The translations under genes were made by a program, and so were the position numbers. 64,000 nucleotides of DNA from Paracoccaceae bacterium (lineage in GTDB: Bacteria > Pseudomonadota > Alphaproteobacteria > Rhodobacterales > Rhodobacteraceae). Below the pieces are notes generated by a model, which did no database searches, had not been told where the DNA came from, and worked only from the letters and a program-made list of their open reading frames with translations. Positions 27,083 through 36,521 of the stretch are shown one piece after another. Position 1 is the first letter of the stretch. Every line of letters starts with the position of its first letter. The DNA lies in the NCBI GenBank assembly GCA_014872815.1, contig WKFK01000014.1, forward strand, positions 558,001-622,000, given 5' to 3'.

Positions 27083-28633
27083 TCAGACAAAACTGTCCGG
27101 CATAGAGGCTTTCTTCTCAGCCACATAGGCCCGCAGCGCCTTTTCAATGTCTGGGTCAAGCGCCGGTTGCTGATAGGCATCCAACAGCTCTTTCACACGA
27201 CCAGAAGCCAGCGCCTGCGTGTCCCGACCACCCTCATCAGACCAGGTCTCAAACGGCTTGTAGTCGAGCAACTCAGACCGCCAGAACGCGCCTTTGAAGT
27301 TCGCTTGCGTGTGCGCACAACCAAGGTAGTGCCCACCCGGACCCACCTCGCGCACCGCGTCCATCGCCTGCGCATTCTCGTCGTAGGCCACACCGGCGGC
27401 CATCTTGTGCAGCGCACCGAGTTGATCGGCGTCCATCACAAATTTTTCAAAGCTGGACACCAGCCCACCTTCAAGCCAGCCACAGCTGTGCAGCATGAAG
27501 TTCACACCACCGGTCAGCGCCGCGTTCAACGTGTTGGCCGTTTCATACGCCGCTTGCGCGTCCGGCAGCTTGGAGCCACACAGCCCACCACCGGAGCGGA
27601 ACGGCAGCCCCAGGCGACGGGCCAACTGGCCCGCACCGGACAAGATCTGGCTCGCCTCAGGCGTGCCAAAGGTCGGTGCCCCAGAATTCATGTCGATCGA
27701 AGTTACAAAGGCGCCAAAGATCACAGGCGCACCGGGACGGATCAGTTGGCTGTAAGCGATACCAGCCAGCACTTCCGCGAGCACCTGTGTCAACGTGCCA
27801 ACAACGCTCACTGGCGCCATGGCCCCGCCCACGATAAACGGCGACACGATGCAGGCTTGGTTGTTCTTGGCGTAAACCTCCAAAGCACCCATCATGATGT
27901 CGTCAAAGGTCATCGGCGAGTTGATGTTGATCAGCGAGGTCATAACCGTGTTGTTCTGCACAAACTCCTTCCCAAACAGGATTTCGCACATCTCCACGCT
28001 GTCCTGCGCGCGGCTTGGCTCGGTCACAGATCCCATGAACGGCTTGTCGCTCAGGGTCATATGCGCGAGCAGCATGTCGAGGTGACGTTTGTTCACCGGC
28101 ACATCAGTCGGCTCACACACGGTGCCACCGGAATGGTGCAGCCACTTGGACATATAGCCCAGTTTCACAAATTTCTCGAAATCCGCCATGGTGGCATAGC
28201 GACGACCACCTTCGGCGTCACGCACAAACGGTGGGCCGTAAACCGGCGCACACACCAACGTGTTGCCGCCAATCTCTACATTACGCTCCGGGTTGCGGGC
28301 GTGTTGGGTGATCCGCGAAGGTGCCGTCTTGCACAGCTCCCGCGCCAAACCTTTCGGAATGCGCACGCGCTCTGCCTGATAATCGACATCGGCGCCGGCC
28401 TCTTTCCACCGATCCAGCGCCGCTTTGTTGTTCACAAAGTTGACGCCCACTTCTTCGAGCAGGATATCAGCATTGGTTTCAATGATCTGGAGCGCCTCTT
28501 CGTTCAGCACCTCCAACAGCGGCATGTTGCGTTCAATGAACTTTGCGGCCTCGATCTTCACTCCGGTCCGGGCTGCGCGCCGCGCTGCCCCTCCGCCGCC
28601 GCGTCCCCGACGCCGTGTCGCTGCTTCTGCCAT
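27083..28633 (-). CDS. Trimethylamine methyltransferase (MttB) family protein, second homologue
   Basis: A 516-aa MttB-family protein, a distant paralogue of the gene at 22050. It has the same arginine/glycine-rich leader (RRRGRGGGGAARRAARTG), IIETNADILLEEVGVNFVNN, SKWLHHSGGTVCEPTDVPVNKRH, VIFGAFVTSIDMNSGAPTFGTPEASQILSGAGQLARRLGLPF and GPGGHYLGCAHTQANFKGAF. No internal TAG interrupts the frame, so it lacks pyrrolysine. In this family it probably demethylates a quaternary amine to a corrinoid protein; no corrinoid protein or MtbA-like gene is nearby. Transcribed toward DUF6477 and divergent from guaA. Confidence 0.9.
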   Translation of the reverse strand: MAEAATRRRGRGGGGAARRAARTGVKIEAAKFIERNMPLLEVLNEEALQIIETNADILLEEVGVNFVNNKAALDRWKEAGADVDYQAERVRIPKGLARELCKTAPSRITQHARNPERNVEIGGNTLVCAPVYGPPFVRDAEGGRRYATMADFEKFVKLGYMSKWLHHSGGTVCEPTDVPVNKRHLDMLLAHMTLSDKPFMGSVTEPSRAQDSVEMCEILFGKEFVQNNTVMTSLININSPMTFDDIMMGALEVYAKNNQACIVSPFIVGGAMAPVSVVGTLTQVLAEVLAGIAYSQLIRPGAPVIFGAFVTSIDMNSGAPTFGTPEASQILSGAGQLARRLGLPFRSGGGLCGSKLPDAQAAYETANTLNAALTGGVNFMLHSCGWLEGGLVSSFEKFVMDADQLGALHKMAAGVAYDENAQAMDAVREVGPGGHYLGCAHTQANFKGAFWRSELLDYKPFETWSDEGGRDTQALASGRVKELLDAYQQPALDPDIEKALRAYVAEKKASMPDSFV

Positions 28634-28859
28634 GACTTATCCTCACAGGCTGAGTTGGTTTCCTTGTGAAAGGTCTACCCCTCCCACAAAGGCCTCTCCG
28701 GTTGGTTAGCGTCCTTTGAAACAAAAATGCGACATTGACCAGTCGTTTTGCCCCCTTCCCTGTCGCCCGCCTGCGGCTGTTTGCCTGTTCGCGCAAAAAC
28801 CCTGAATTGAAGGCGCGAACGATCTTGCGAAAAACGCCACTCTTCTCTATGCGTCCGCC

Positions 28860-30419
28860 ATGACCCAGACATCCCACGACCGCCTTCTTATCATTGACTT
28901 CGGCAGCCAGGTCACCCAGCTGATCGCCCGTCGCCTGCGCGAGCTGAACGTCTACTGTGAAATCCACCCGTATCAGAACGTCGACATGGACTTCGTGCGC
29001 GCCTACGCGCCCAAGGCCGTGATCTTCTCTGGTGGCCCCGACAGCGTGACCCGCGAGGGCTCTCCACGCGCGCCGCAAGAGATTTTTGACTACGGCGTGC
29101 CAATTCTTGGCATCTGCTACGGTCAGCAAACCATGATGACCCAATTGGGCGGCAAGGTCGAAAGCGGCCACGGCACCGCCGAATTTGGCCGCGCCTATGT
29201 GACGCCAAACAACGCGCTGGACATTCTCGACGGCTGGTTTGCAGAGGGCGACGAGCAGGTTTGGATGTCCCACGGCGACCACGTCAGCGAAATCGCTCCG
29301 GGTTTTGAGGTCTACGGCACCTCGCCCAACGCGCCATACGCCATCACCGCCGACACCAAACGCCACTTTTACGCGGTGCAATTCCACCCTGAAGTGCACC
29401 ACACGCCCAACGGTGCAAAGCTCTATGAGAACTTTGTGAAACTGGCCGGCTTCAAAGGTGACTGGACCATGGGCGCCTACCGCGCCGAGATGGTTGAGAA
29501 AATCAAAGACCAGGTTGGCGACAAGAAAGTCATCTGCGCGCTTTCCGGCGGTGTAGACAGCTCTGTGGCCGCGGCCCTGCTGCACGAAGCCATCGGCGAC
29601 CAGCTCACCTGTGTGTTTGTGGACCACGGTCTGCTGCGCAAAAACGAGGCCGACGAAGTGGTCGGCATGTTCCGCGACCACATGAACCTGCAAGTGATTC
29701 ACGCGGATGAAACCGAGCTCTTCCTTGGGGAACTCGAAGGTCAGTCTGACCCGGAAACCAAGCGCAAAATCATCGGCAAGCTTTTCATCGACGTGTTCCA
29801 GAAATACGCCGACCAGATCGAAGGCGCCGAGTTCCTGGCACAAGGCACGCTCTATCCGGACGTGATCGAATCCGTGTCTTTCTCCGGCGGTCCTTCCGTG
29901 ACCATCAAGAGCCACCACAACGTGGGCGGCTTGCCAGAGAAAATGGGCCTCAAGCTGGTCGAGCCTCTGCGGGAACTGTTCAAAGACGAAGTCCGCGCCT
30001 TGGGCCACGAACTGGGCCTGCCCGCGCATTTCATCGGCCGCCACCCCTTCCCGGGACCAGGTCTTGCGATCCGCTGCCCTGGAGAGATCACCCGCGAGAA
30101 ACTGGAAATTCTGCGCGAGGCCGACGCAATCTACATCGACCAGATCCGCAAACACGGCCTGTATGATGACATCTGGCAAGCCTTTGTGGCGATCCTGCCG
30201 GTGCGCACTGTTGGCGTGATGGGCGACGGTCGGACGTATGACTACGCCTGTGCCCTGCGCGCGGTGACCTCGGTGGATGGCATGACCGCGGATTACTATC
30301 CGTTCAGCCACGAGTTCCTTGGCGAGACCGCAACCCGGATCATCAACGAAGTCAAAGGCATCAACCGCTGTACCTACGACATCACCTCGAAGCCTCCGGG
30401 CACGATTGAGTGGGAATAA
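28860..30419 (+). CDS. guaA: GMP synthase (glutamine-hydrolysing)
   Basis: Converts XMP to GMP using glutamine and ATP (519 aa). The class I glutamine amidotransferase domain has the nucleophile in [19 protein letters not shown] and the His/Glu pair in [11 protein letters not shown]. The ATP-pyrophosphatase P-loop [18 protein letters not shown] follows near residue 235, then [26 protein letters not shown] and the C-terminal dimerisation ending [17 protein letters not shown] fixed-length, single-copy housekeeping gene, monocistronic with a strong terminator. Confidence 0.98.
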   Translation: MTQTSHDRLLIIDFGSQVTQLIARRLRELNVYCEIHPYQNVDMDFVRAYAPKAVIFSGGPDSVTREGSPRAPQEIFDYGVPILGICYGQQTMMTQLGGKVESGHGTAEFGRAYVTPNNALDILDGWFAEGDEQVWMSHGDHVSEIAPGFEVYGTSPNAPYAITADTKRHFYAVQFHPEVHHTPNGAKLYENFVKLAGFKGDWTMGAYRAEMVEKIKDQVGDKKVICALSGGVDSSVAAALLHEAIGDQLTCVFVDHGLLRKNEADEVVGMFRDHMNLQVIHADETELFLGELEGQSDPETKRKIIGKLFIDVFQKYADQIEGAEFLAQGTLYPDVIESVSFSGGPSVTIKSHHNVGGLPEKMGLKLVEPLRELFKDEVRALGHELGLPAHFIGRHPFPGPGLAIRCPGEITREKLEILREADAIYIDQIRKHGLYDDIWQAFVAILPVRTVGVMGDGRTYDYACALRAVTSVDGMTADYYPFSHEFLGETATRIINEVKGINRCTYDITSKPPGTIEWE

Positions 30420-30440
30420 CCGTCAGCTAAAAGTTACCTA

Positions 30441-30472
30441 AAATGCGAGATTAACCGATCTCGCATTTTTGT
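30441..30472 (+). terminator. Terminator of guaA
   Basis: Arms AAATGCGAGAT and ATCTCGCATTT around TAACCG, then TTTGTTTT. Confidence 0.9.
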
Positions 30473-30527
30473 TTTCCGCTTCCCGATCCCTTGCGCCACA
30501 CTGGCCAAGGATTTGGGGAACAAACAC

Positions 30528-30875
30528 ATGCGCACAATTTGGACATCGGCACTTTTTACCATGGTCGCCACGCAGGCTTTTTCTGCGCCACCGCTGGCCT
30601 GCGAAATGCGCAACTCTTCCTTGATGTTCACCGTCACCGAGCGCGCGGTCCACATGCGCACCGGCGAAAAATCTCGCACCCTGCCCGCACAAGCATTGCC
30701 GCAAGACCATGACGGCTGGCCCCGTGTCTGGCTGCTGCAAGAGCCGCCAAGCGCCCATATGCTACTGGTCTCCGAAGGCACCTGTAAAACGGACTACGGC
30801 ACCTTCCCGCTCTCGGTTTCTTTGAATACTCTCGGCCTCGGCCAACGCTCTGGCTGCTGCACAATCGCGGAGTGA
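30528..30875 (+). CDS. Hypothetical secreted protein
   Basis: A 115-aa protein with a Sec-type signal peptide (MRTIWTSALFTMVATQAFSA, cleavage expected after FSA). The mature part holds five cysteines, including a CC pair near the end (QRSGCCTIAE), and segments ACEMRNSSLMFTVTERAVHMRTG and DGWPRVWLLQEPPSAHMLLV. I do not recognise a family. A TTG start 15 nt upstream is possible. It stands alone after guaA. Confidence 0.65.
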   Translation: MRTIWTSALFTMVATQAFSAPPLACEMRNSSLMFTVTERAVHMRTGEKSRTLPAQALPQDHDGWPRVWLLQEPPSAHMLLVSEGTCKTDYGTFPLSVSLNTLGLGQRSGCCTIAE

Positions 30876-30903
30876 CTGCGGCGACGCGCTCCAGCCACGA
30901 AAT

Positions 30904-30921
30904 AGTGCACAAGTGCACTTG
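30904..30921. promoter_or_regulatory. Palindrome upstream of the monooxygenase-DMT operon
   Basis: CAAGTGCACTTG (30910-30921) is a perfect 12-bp palindrome overlapped by the pair AGTGCAC/GTGCACT with a 2-bp gap (30904-30919). It is 33 bp before the next start codon; a candidate operator. Confidence 0.4.
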
Positions 30922-30953
30922 TCCCTACTTCAAAGACCTGCCACGGTCCGCGC

Positions 30954-31232
30954 ATGATCAAGCTGACCGGATACATAGACGTGCCTGCTGACCGCGTAGA
31001 GGCGATTTCAAAAGCCCTGCCGCGCCACGTGGCATTGACCCGCGCTGAGACGGGATGTCTGTCTTTCGACGTCACGCCGGACATTTCTGTACCGGGCCGG
31101 TTTCAAGTCGCGGAGCTATTTACCGACCAAAAGGCCTTTGATGCCCATCAAACCCGCACCAAATCCTCTGAATGGGCAACAGTAACCGCTGACATCCCTC
31201 GCACGTACCAAATTGAAGACCTGACAGAATGA
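30954..31232 (+). CDS. Antibiotic biosynthesis monooxygenase (ABM) domain protein
   Basis: A 92-aa dimeric alpha/beta-barrel protein of the ABM/quinol-monooxygenase type: IKLTGYIDVPADRVEAISKALPRHVALTRAETGCLSFDVTPD, then RFQVAELFTDQKAFDAHQTR. These cofactor-free enzymes oxidise quinols or are otherwise uncharacterised. The stop overlaps the following DMT transporter by ATGA, so the two are coupled. Confidence 0.85.
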   Translation: MIKLTGYIDVPADRVEAISKALPRHVALTRAETGCLSFDVTPDISVPGRFQVAELFTDQKAFDAHQTRTKSSEWATVTADIPRTYQIEDLTE

Positions 31233-32101
31233 ACGATACTTTTAAAGCCGCCTTCTGGATGAGTGGCGCAATTCTGTCTTTTACAGCAATGGCAATTGCT
31301 GGCCGTGCCGTCAGTTTCGAACTCGATACCTTCGAAATCATGATGTACCGCAGTTTTGTGGGCGTTGTGCTTGTTGTTCTGGTCGCCGGACTCGCTGGCA
31401 CATTGCGGCAAGTCAACCGCCGCAATATGGGCCTGCACTTTATCCGCAACCTAAGCCACTTTGCAGGTCAAAACCTGTGGTTTTATGCCATCACGGCCAT
31501 CCCGCTGGCGCAGGTTTTTGCTTTGGAGTTCACCTCACCCATCTGGGCCATCTTGCTCTCTCCTTTAATCCTTCGGGAAAAACTGCGGCCCATTGGGTTA
31601 CTCGCGGCCCTGATTGGCTTTTTCGGCATTTTGATCGTGGCGCGCCCCAATCCCCAGACGCTGGATTTCGGACAGATCGCTGCGGCAAGCGCCGCGATAG
31701 GTTTTGCCTTATCTGCTCTCTTCACGCGAAAACTCACGCGCACAGAAAGCATCACCTGCATCTTGTTTTATCTGACCGTGATGCAAGCAGCCTTTGGCGT
31801 GATCTTCGCTGGCTTTGATGGCGATATCGCCCTGCCGTCCACGGCAAGCCTTCCCTGGCTTGTCCTGATCGCCTGTGCCGGTCTTGTCGCGCATTATTGC
31901 CTCACCACCGCACTCCGACTCGCACCCGCCTCGGTTGTCATGCCCATAGATTTCGTCCGTTTGCCGCTTATAGCTGTTGTAGGAATGACACTATACGGCG
32001 AACAAATCGACATCTGGGTACTGGTGGGGGCCACAGTGATTTTTGCGGGCAATTACCTGAACATATTGTCGCAACTACGCCTAAAACCTGCGCCAAAGTG
32101 A
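31229..32101 (+). CDS. DMT superfamily (EamA) transporter
   Basis: A 290-aa inner-membrane transporter with ten hydrophobic segments and two EamA units; FYAITAIPLAQVFALEFTSPIWA is the conserved end of repeat one, and MPIDFVRLPLIAVVGMTLYGEQIDIW that of repeat two. Relatives in alphaproteobacteria include S-adenosylmethionine uptake proteins and metabolite exporters; the substrate here is not readable. Coupled to the ABM gene by ATGA. Another small-enzyme/DMT pairing, parallel to the SoxR-linked VOC-DMT operon at 18579. Confidence 0.88.
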   Translation: MNDTFKAAFWMSGAILSFTAMAIAGRAVSFELDTFEIMMYRSFVGVVLVVLVAGLAGTLRQVNRRNMGLHFIRNLSHFAGQNLWFYAITAIPLAQVFALEFTSPIWAILLSPLILREKLRPIGLLAALIGFFGILIVARPNPQTLDFGQIAAASAAIGFALSALFTRKLTRTESITCILFYLTVMQAAFGVIFAGFDGDIALPSTASLPWLVLIACAGLVAHYCLTTALRLAPASVVMPIDFVRLPLIAVVGMTLYGEQIDIWVLVGATVIFAGNYLNILSQLRLKPAPK

Positions 32102-32214
32102 CGCAAAGTCATGCTTTGTTCTACCTTACGTGCACGTTGACTTAAACAAAGTTGCCCGAATAGCCTGTGGATCACAAAGAAAATAACACTCAAAAAAACA
32201 CGGGACACACGACG

Positions 32215-33273
32215 ATGAAAAAAGCGCTATGGGGGGCCACCGCACTGACGTTGGCAGCTAGCACTTCTTTTGCAGGAGGCATCGACCGCTCCGGCCAAGG
32301 GGTGAACATCCTCTTCGAAGAAGGTAACTTTGTACAGTTTACTTGGTCTCACGTGAGTCCAAGCGTTGACGGCAAGAACGGAGTCATCGGAGATTCCAAT
32401 GACGTGCTTCCGTCCTACAACAACGCTTCGTTTGGTTATAAGCACGAAATCAACGAGAACTGGGACATCGCCCTGATCTACGATCAGCCTTTCGGCGCCC
32501 ATGTTGCTTACACCAACGGTCCTTTCACCGGTGGTGGCGCTGACATCAACAGTGACGCGCTCACGGCTTTACTGCAATACAACTTTGGCAATGGCTTTAG
32601 TGTTCACGCCGGTGCGCGCGCACTGAAGGTAAGCGGCAACATCACGTCAGGTTTGGGCCTTCTGGACGCCGGAAGCGACTATGACTGGGGTGGTGTAGTT
32701 GGTGTAGCTTACGAAAAGCCGGAGATCGCCCTCCGTGTGGCCTTAACCTATGCGACCGCGATTGACAGCGGCTTCACAGGCACAAACGCTGCATTTCCTC
32801 CAGGCTTTCAAGATCGAACCTTTGATGTCGAATTCCCGGAAAGTGTGAACCTTGATTTTCAAACCGGCGTCGCAGCAAATACGCTTGTATTTGGCTCGAT
32901 CCGTTGGGCTGGTTGGGGTGGGTTTAACCTCACAACAGCCGAAGATGGACAATGGGTGAATTTCGATGACGATACAATCGCGTACTCACTCGGTGTCGGC
33001 CGCCAAGTGACGGACAAACTGTCCTTGGCTCTCCAGCTGGGCTACGAAAAATCAGGCAATCGTCCAACAACAACCCTGTTGGCACCGACGACCGGCTCAA
33101 AGAGCGTCGGCTTGGGTGCAACTTATCAAGTTAACGAACAGCTTTCGATTTCCGGCGGGCTGACATACGCCTTGCCAGGAGACCAATATTACGAAGCCGC
33201 TCCAGGTGTGAACGTTGAATTCAATGACAGCTCGGCATGGGGTGCAGGTATCCGCATCGGTTACCGCTTCTAA
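32215..33273 (+). CDS. Outer-membrane transport protein, OmpP1/FadL family
   Basis: A 352-aa outer-membrane beta-barrel of the FadL type, used for uptake of long-chain fatty acids and other hydrophobic molecules. The signal peptide is MKKALWGATALTLAASTSFA, followed by the short mature N-terminus GGIDRSGQGVNILFEEGNFV (FadL plug-type opening). Alternating amphipathic strands run to a C-terminal aromatic residue (GIRIGYRF), the outer-membrane insertion signal. The AT-rich upstream region and isolated position suggest its own promoter. Confidence 0.9.
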   Translation: MKKALWGATALTLAASTSFAGGIDRSGQGVNILFEEGNFVQFTWSHVSPSVDGKNGVIGDSNDVLPSYNNASFGYKHEINENWDIALIYDQPFGAHVAYTNGPFTGGGADINSDALTALLQYNFGNGFSVHAGARALKVSGNITSGLGLLDAGSDYDWGGVVGVAYEKPEIALRVALTYATAIDSGFTGTNAAFPPGFQDRTFDVEFPESVNLDFQTGVAANTLVFGSIRWAGWGGFNLTTAEDGQWVNFDDDTIAYSLGVGRQVTDKLSLALQLGYEKSGNRPTTTLLAPTTGSKSVGLGATYQVNEQLSISGGLTYALPGDQYYEAAPGVNVEFNDSSAWGAGIRIGYRF

Positions 33274-33293
33274 GTTAACCATCAAATCATCAT

Positions 33294-33325
33294 CAAAGCC
33301 CTGCCGTTTCGGCGGGGCTTTTTCG
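33294..33325 (+). terminator. Terminator of the FadL-family gene
   Basis: AAAGCC-CTGCCG pairs with CGGCGG-GGCTTT around TTT, then TTTCG. Confidence 0.85.
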
Positions 33326-33377
33326 TTTGCGCAGGTTTCAGAGTGAGTGCCCCCTCATCAGCGGCTAAACCAATCCC

Positions 33378-34296
33378 ATGAGCACACAAAAACACCTCAC
33401 GCCCCGCGTTTGGGCCGAACTCTTCCTGTTGGCCGTCCTCTGGGGTGCGGTCTTCTTTACCAACCGCATTGCGCTTGATGAGATCGCACCCCTCACGCTG
33501 GTCGCGCACAGAACGCTCTGGGCCGCGCTCCTGCTGTGGCTGGTGTGTTTTTGCAACCAAAACCCCTCTCCCGCGCAGTCCGCGTCTCTGGGGCGCGTTT
33601 CTGGTGATGGGACTGCTCAACAATTTGATCCCCTTCAGCCTGCTCAACTTCGCCCAACTCATCATCGAAAGCGGACTCGCCTCGATCTTCAACGCCGCAA
33701 CCGCGCTCTGGGGTGTTTTGCTTGCGGCACTATTCCTTCCGGACGAACGCCTGACGCTGGCCAAGACCCTCGGCATTGGCCTCGGCTTTCTTGGTGTCGC
33801 GACCGCCATCGGTCTCAGTCATCTCACTGCATTAGACCCGCGCTCCCTCGCCCAAATCGCCGCCCTCCTCGCCACCCTGTCTTACGGCTTCGCCGGTCTC
33901 TGGGCCCGCAAACACCTCGCCGGCTGCTCTCCATTGATCGCGTCTGCGGGCATGCTCACCTGCACAACCCTCCTGGCCCTGCCCTTGGCCCACGTCACCG
34001 AGGCGCCGTTCACACTCAGCCTATCCGCCTCCACGTGGGCCGCGATCGCTTATGCCGCCATCGTCGGCACCGCCGCCGCCTACCTGCTCTACTACCGCGT
34101 CCTTGCCGCTGCGGGTTCCGGCAACCTGCTTGTGGTCACACTGCTGATCCCGCCTGTCGCCATCCTTCTCGGCACCGCCTTCCTCAACGAGGCCCTACCA
34201 CCCCGCGCCTACGCTGGCTTTGGCCTCCTCACCCTTGGTCTCATCGTGCTGGACGGTCGCCTCCTCACCCGCCTGCGCCACAAAAAACCAACCTGA
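33378..34296 (+). pseudogene. DMT superfamily (EamA) transporter interrupted by a frameshift
   Basis: The first part, starting MSTQKHLTPRVWAELFLLAV at 33378, reads as EamA helices 1-2 up to LLLWLVC. The remaining helices (LVMGLLNNLIPFSLLNFAQ through GFGLLTLGLIVLDGR) continue in the +1 frame to 34296. The switch falls at the run of five T at 33548-33552. With four T the frames join as LVCFATKTPLPRSPRLWGAF and give a normal protein of about 305 aa. It is either a recent inactivation, a sequencing indel, or slippage-dependent expression. A long ORF continuing past the break to 34475 in the first frame is out-of-frame noise. Confidence 0.8.
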
Positions 34297-34363
34297 CCCC
34301 GCTTGCCAACACGCCCCCCGCTTGGCACCTTGCAGGACAACAAAACCAACAAGGGAGGCCAGA

Positions 34364-34657
34364 ATGGCCAAAGGCTACTGGATCGGTCGCGTCGACGTGG
34401 ACGACATTGACGGCTATCAAAAATACGTACAGGCCAACGCCAAACCATTTGCGGACTTCGGGGCTAAGTTCCTGATCCGCGGCGGGCAATTCGAAAACCC
34501 CGAAGGCAGCGCGCGCAGCCGCAATGTGGTCATCGAATTCCCCAGCTACCAAGCCGCCCTCGACTGCTACAAAAGCGCCGATTACCAAGCCGCCAAAGCC
34601 CTACGTGATCCGGTCAGCACCGGCGACATTGTCATCATCGAGGGCTACGATCCATGA
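34364..34657 (+). CDS. DUF1330 family protein
   Basis: A 97-aa protein of the dimeric ferredoxin-like DUF1330 family: GYWIGRVDVDDIDGYQKYVQANAKPFADFGAKFLIRGGQ, then NVVIEFPSYQAALDCYKSADYQAAKALR and the ending IVIIEGYDP. Function is unknown. GGGAGG lies 6 nt before the ATG, which I prefer to longer in-frame forms. Overlaps the TerB gene by ATGA. Confidence 0.9.
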   Translation: MAKGYWIGRVDVDDIDGYQKYVQANAKPFADFGAKFLIRGGQFENPEGSARSRNVVIEFPSYQAALDCYKSADYQAAKALRDPVSTGDIVIIEGYDP

Positions 34658-35085
34658 TCTGGGACCACCTGCTCGACCGCCTGCGCGGCAAAACTGATGC
34701 CGATCCACTACCGGAACCGGACGAGAAGCTCGCCCTTGGCGCACTACTGGTGCGCGTTGCCAAAGCGGACGACAACTACCACGCGCTTGAGATCAGCGAG
34801 ATCGACCGCATTCTCGCGACCACCTTTGACCTCAATCCAATTGAAGCCGCCAAACTGCGCGCAACCTGTGAAAAGCTGGAACACAACGCCCCCGGCACGC
34901 CGGATTTCGCGCTTCTGATCCGCGAGAACGTGGACTACCCGCACCGCTTGGAAGTGGCGCAAAAGATGGTCGATGTGATTGAAGCGGATGGCAAACACGT
35001 CCCGGCTGAGGACGCCAGCTTGCTGGAAATTTCCAAGCTGATGGGCATTAAGCCCGAGGATACCCCAATCGGCCCCGCCACTTAG
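34654..35085 (+). CDS. TerB family tellurite-resistance-like protein
   Basis: A 143-aa, all-helical TerB-fold protein: EKLALGALLVRVAKADDNYHALEISEIDRILATTF, then VAQKMVDVIEADGKHVPAEDASLLEISKLMGI, with paired acidic residues of the type thought to bind divalent metal. The rest of a ter operon is absent, so tellurite resistance should not be assumed. It is coupled to the DUF1330 gene; a paralogue lies at 41747. Confidence 0.88.
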   Translation: MIWDHLLDRLRGKTDADPLPEPDEKLALGALLVRVAKADDNYHALEISEIDRILATTFDLNPIEAAKLRATCEKLEHNAPGTPDFALLIRENVDYPHRLEVAQKMVDVIEADGKHVPAEDASLLEISKLMGIKPEDTPIGPAT

Positions 35086-35106
35086 GCAGGGCCGACAGGC
35101 TTTTCT

Positions 35107-36507
35107 TTACGCTAGGCTTGGCAGCCAGAGTACAATCGCTGGGAAGGCCACCAGCAGCGCGATGGTGATCGCATCGGCGATGAAGAATGGCGTTACGCCT
35201 TTGAACACGTCCTGTACGCTCAGATCGTCGCGCACACCGGCCACAACAAAACAGTTCAGGCCAATCGGCGGTGTGATCAAGCAGAACTCCGCCATCTTCA
35301 CCACCAGGATACCAAACCAGATCGCACACATCGGCCCACTCATGCCAAAGGTGCTGTCGGCTGCAGAGACAAACTCGCCCCCGTTCAACGCCATCACCGC
35401 CGGATAGACCACTGGCAAGGTCAAAAGCAGCATGCCAATCGCATCCATGAACATGCCCAGAACCGCATAGGCCAGCAGGATGCAGATCAAGATCAGCATT
35501 GGTGACATGGTCAGCGAGGTGATCCAATCCGAGAACGCGCTTGGAAGATCCGCAAAGCCTAAGAAACGCACGTAGATCAACACGCCCCAAATGATGGTGA
35601 AGATCATCACCGACAGCTTGGCTGTTTCCAACAACGCGTCTTTGAGCTCCGACCAGCGCATGCCGCGATAGAGCGCCATCAGGAAGACCACAAAGGCCCC
35701 AATCGCCCCCCCCTCTGTCGGCGTGCCCCAGGCGTCGCCGCCAAACGGGTTGTAAACAAAGAAGATGATGGTCACGACCACAAACACAATCGGCAGCGCC
35801 GGTGGCAAAGACGTGAATCGCTCTTTCCAGGTGAAGCCAGACACGGGCGGGCCAAAGCCTTTGATGGTCATCGCCATACCAATGATCAGCAGGCCATAAA
35901 TCACCGCTGAAAACGCGCCGGGGATGAAGCCCGCGAGCAACAGCTTGCCCACATCCTGCTCCACGATGATGGCATAGATCACAAGAATTGCCGACGGCGG
36001 GATCAACGACGCCAAGGTGCCGCCAGCAGCCACAACGCCCGCCGCAAAACGCTTGTCGTAGCCAATTGCCAGCATCTCCGGGATCGCGATCCGCGCAAAC
36101 ACCGCCGAAGTCGCCACAGAGGCGCCCGACACCGCCGCAAACCCTGCGGTCGCAAACACTGTGGACACCGCCAAACCACCTGGCACCCAGGCCAGCCAGC
36201 GCTTGGCCGCCTCAAACAGCGCCTTGGTCAACCCAGCGTAATACGCCAGATAGCCAATCAGGATAAACGTCGGGATCAAGCTCAATGCTTGGCTCGACAC
36301 TTTGGAATGCGGCACCTGCCCGGCGGTCTTCACCGCCACGGTCAAGGCTTTGCCAAACCGTTCGGGTGCGTAGCCAAACTTTGCCCAGAAAATCCAGATG
36401 AGACCAATCATCCCGGCCAAACCGGCAGCAAACGCCACCCGCATGCCCAACACAACCATCACCAGCAAGCCGCCGGAGACCACCAATCCAATATCAATCG
36501 GTTCCAT
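35107..36507 (-). CDS. TRAP transporter large permease subunit (DctM type)
   Basis: Large membrane subunit (466 aa) of a tripartite ATP-independent periplasmic transporter, carrying sodium-coupled solute flow. About twelve hydrophobic segments are present, with family motifs SLIPTFILIGYLAYYAGLTKALFEAA, AAVSGASVATSAVFARIAIPEM, AAGGTLASLIPPSAILVIYAI and LLTLPVVYPAVMALN. It is the last gene of the dctP-dctQ-dctM operon; start 14 bp after dctQ. The substrate is not readable from the permease. Confidence 0.94.
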   Translation of the reverse strand: MEPIDIGLVVSGGLLVMVVLGMRVAFAAGLAGMIGLIWIFWAKFGYAPERFGKALTVAVKTAGQVPHSKVSSQALSLIPTFILIGYLAYYAGLTKALFEAAKRWLAWVPGGLAVSTVFATAGFAAVSGASVATSAVFARIAIPEMLAIGYDKRFAAGVVAAGGTLASLIPPSAILVIYAIIVEQDVGKLLLAGFIPGAFSAVIYGLLIIGMAMTIKGFGPPVSGFTWKERFTSLPPALPIVFVVVTIIFFVYNPFGGDAWGTPTEGGAIGAFVVFLMALYRGMRWSELKDALLETAKLSVMIFTIIWGVLIYVRFLGFADLPSAFSDWITSLTMSPMLILICILLAYAVLGMFMDAIGMLLLTLPVVYPAVMALNGGEFVSAADSTFGMSGPMCAIWFGILVVKMAEFCLITPPIGLNCFVVAGVRDDLSVQDVFKGVTPFFIADAITIALLVAFPAIVLWLPSLA

Positions 36508-36521
36508 GTTCTTGTTCTTTC

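Noticed and set aside
22050-28633. Pyrrolysine-containing trimethylamine methyltransferases
   Set aside because: Both frames are open end to end without an internal TAG, and no pylTSBCD genes are present.
28634-28859. Purine-type riboswitch before guaA
   Set aside because: No three-way junction with the conserved loop pairs can be drawn; only AT-rich promoter-like sequence and short stems.
28533-30311. 592-codon minus-strand open frame opposite guaA
   Set aside because: Antisense shadow of guaA; rich in His/Val/Phe as expected for the complement of biased codons.
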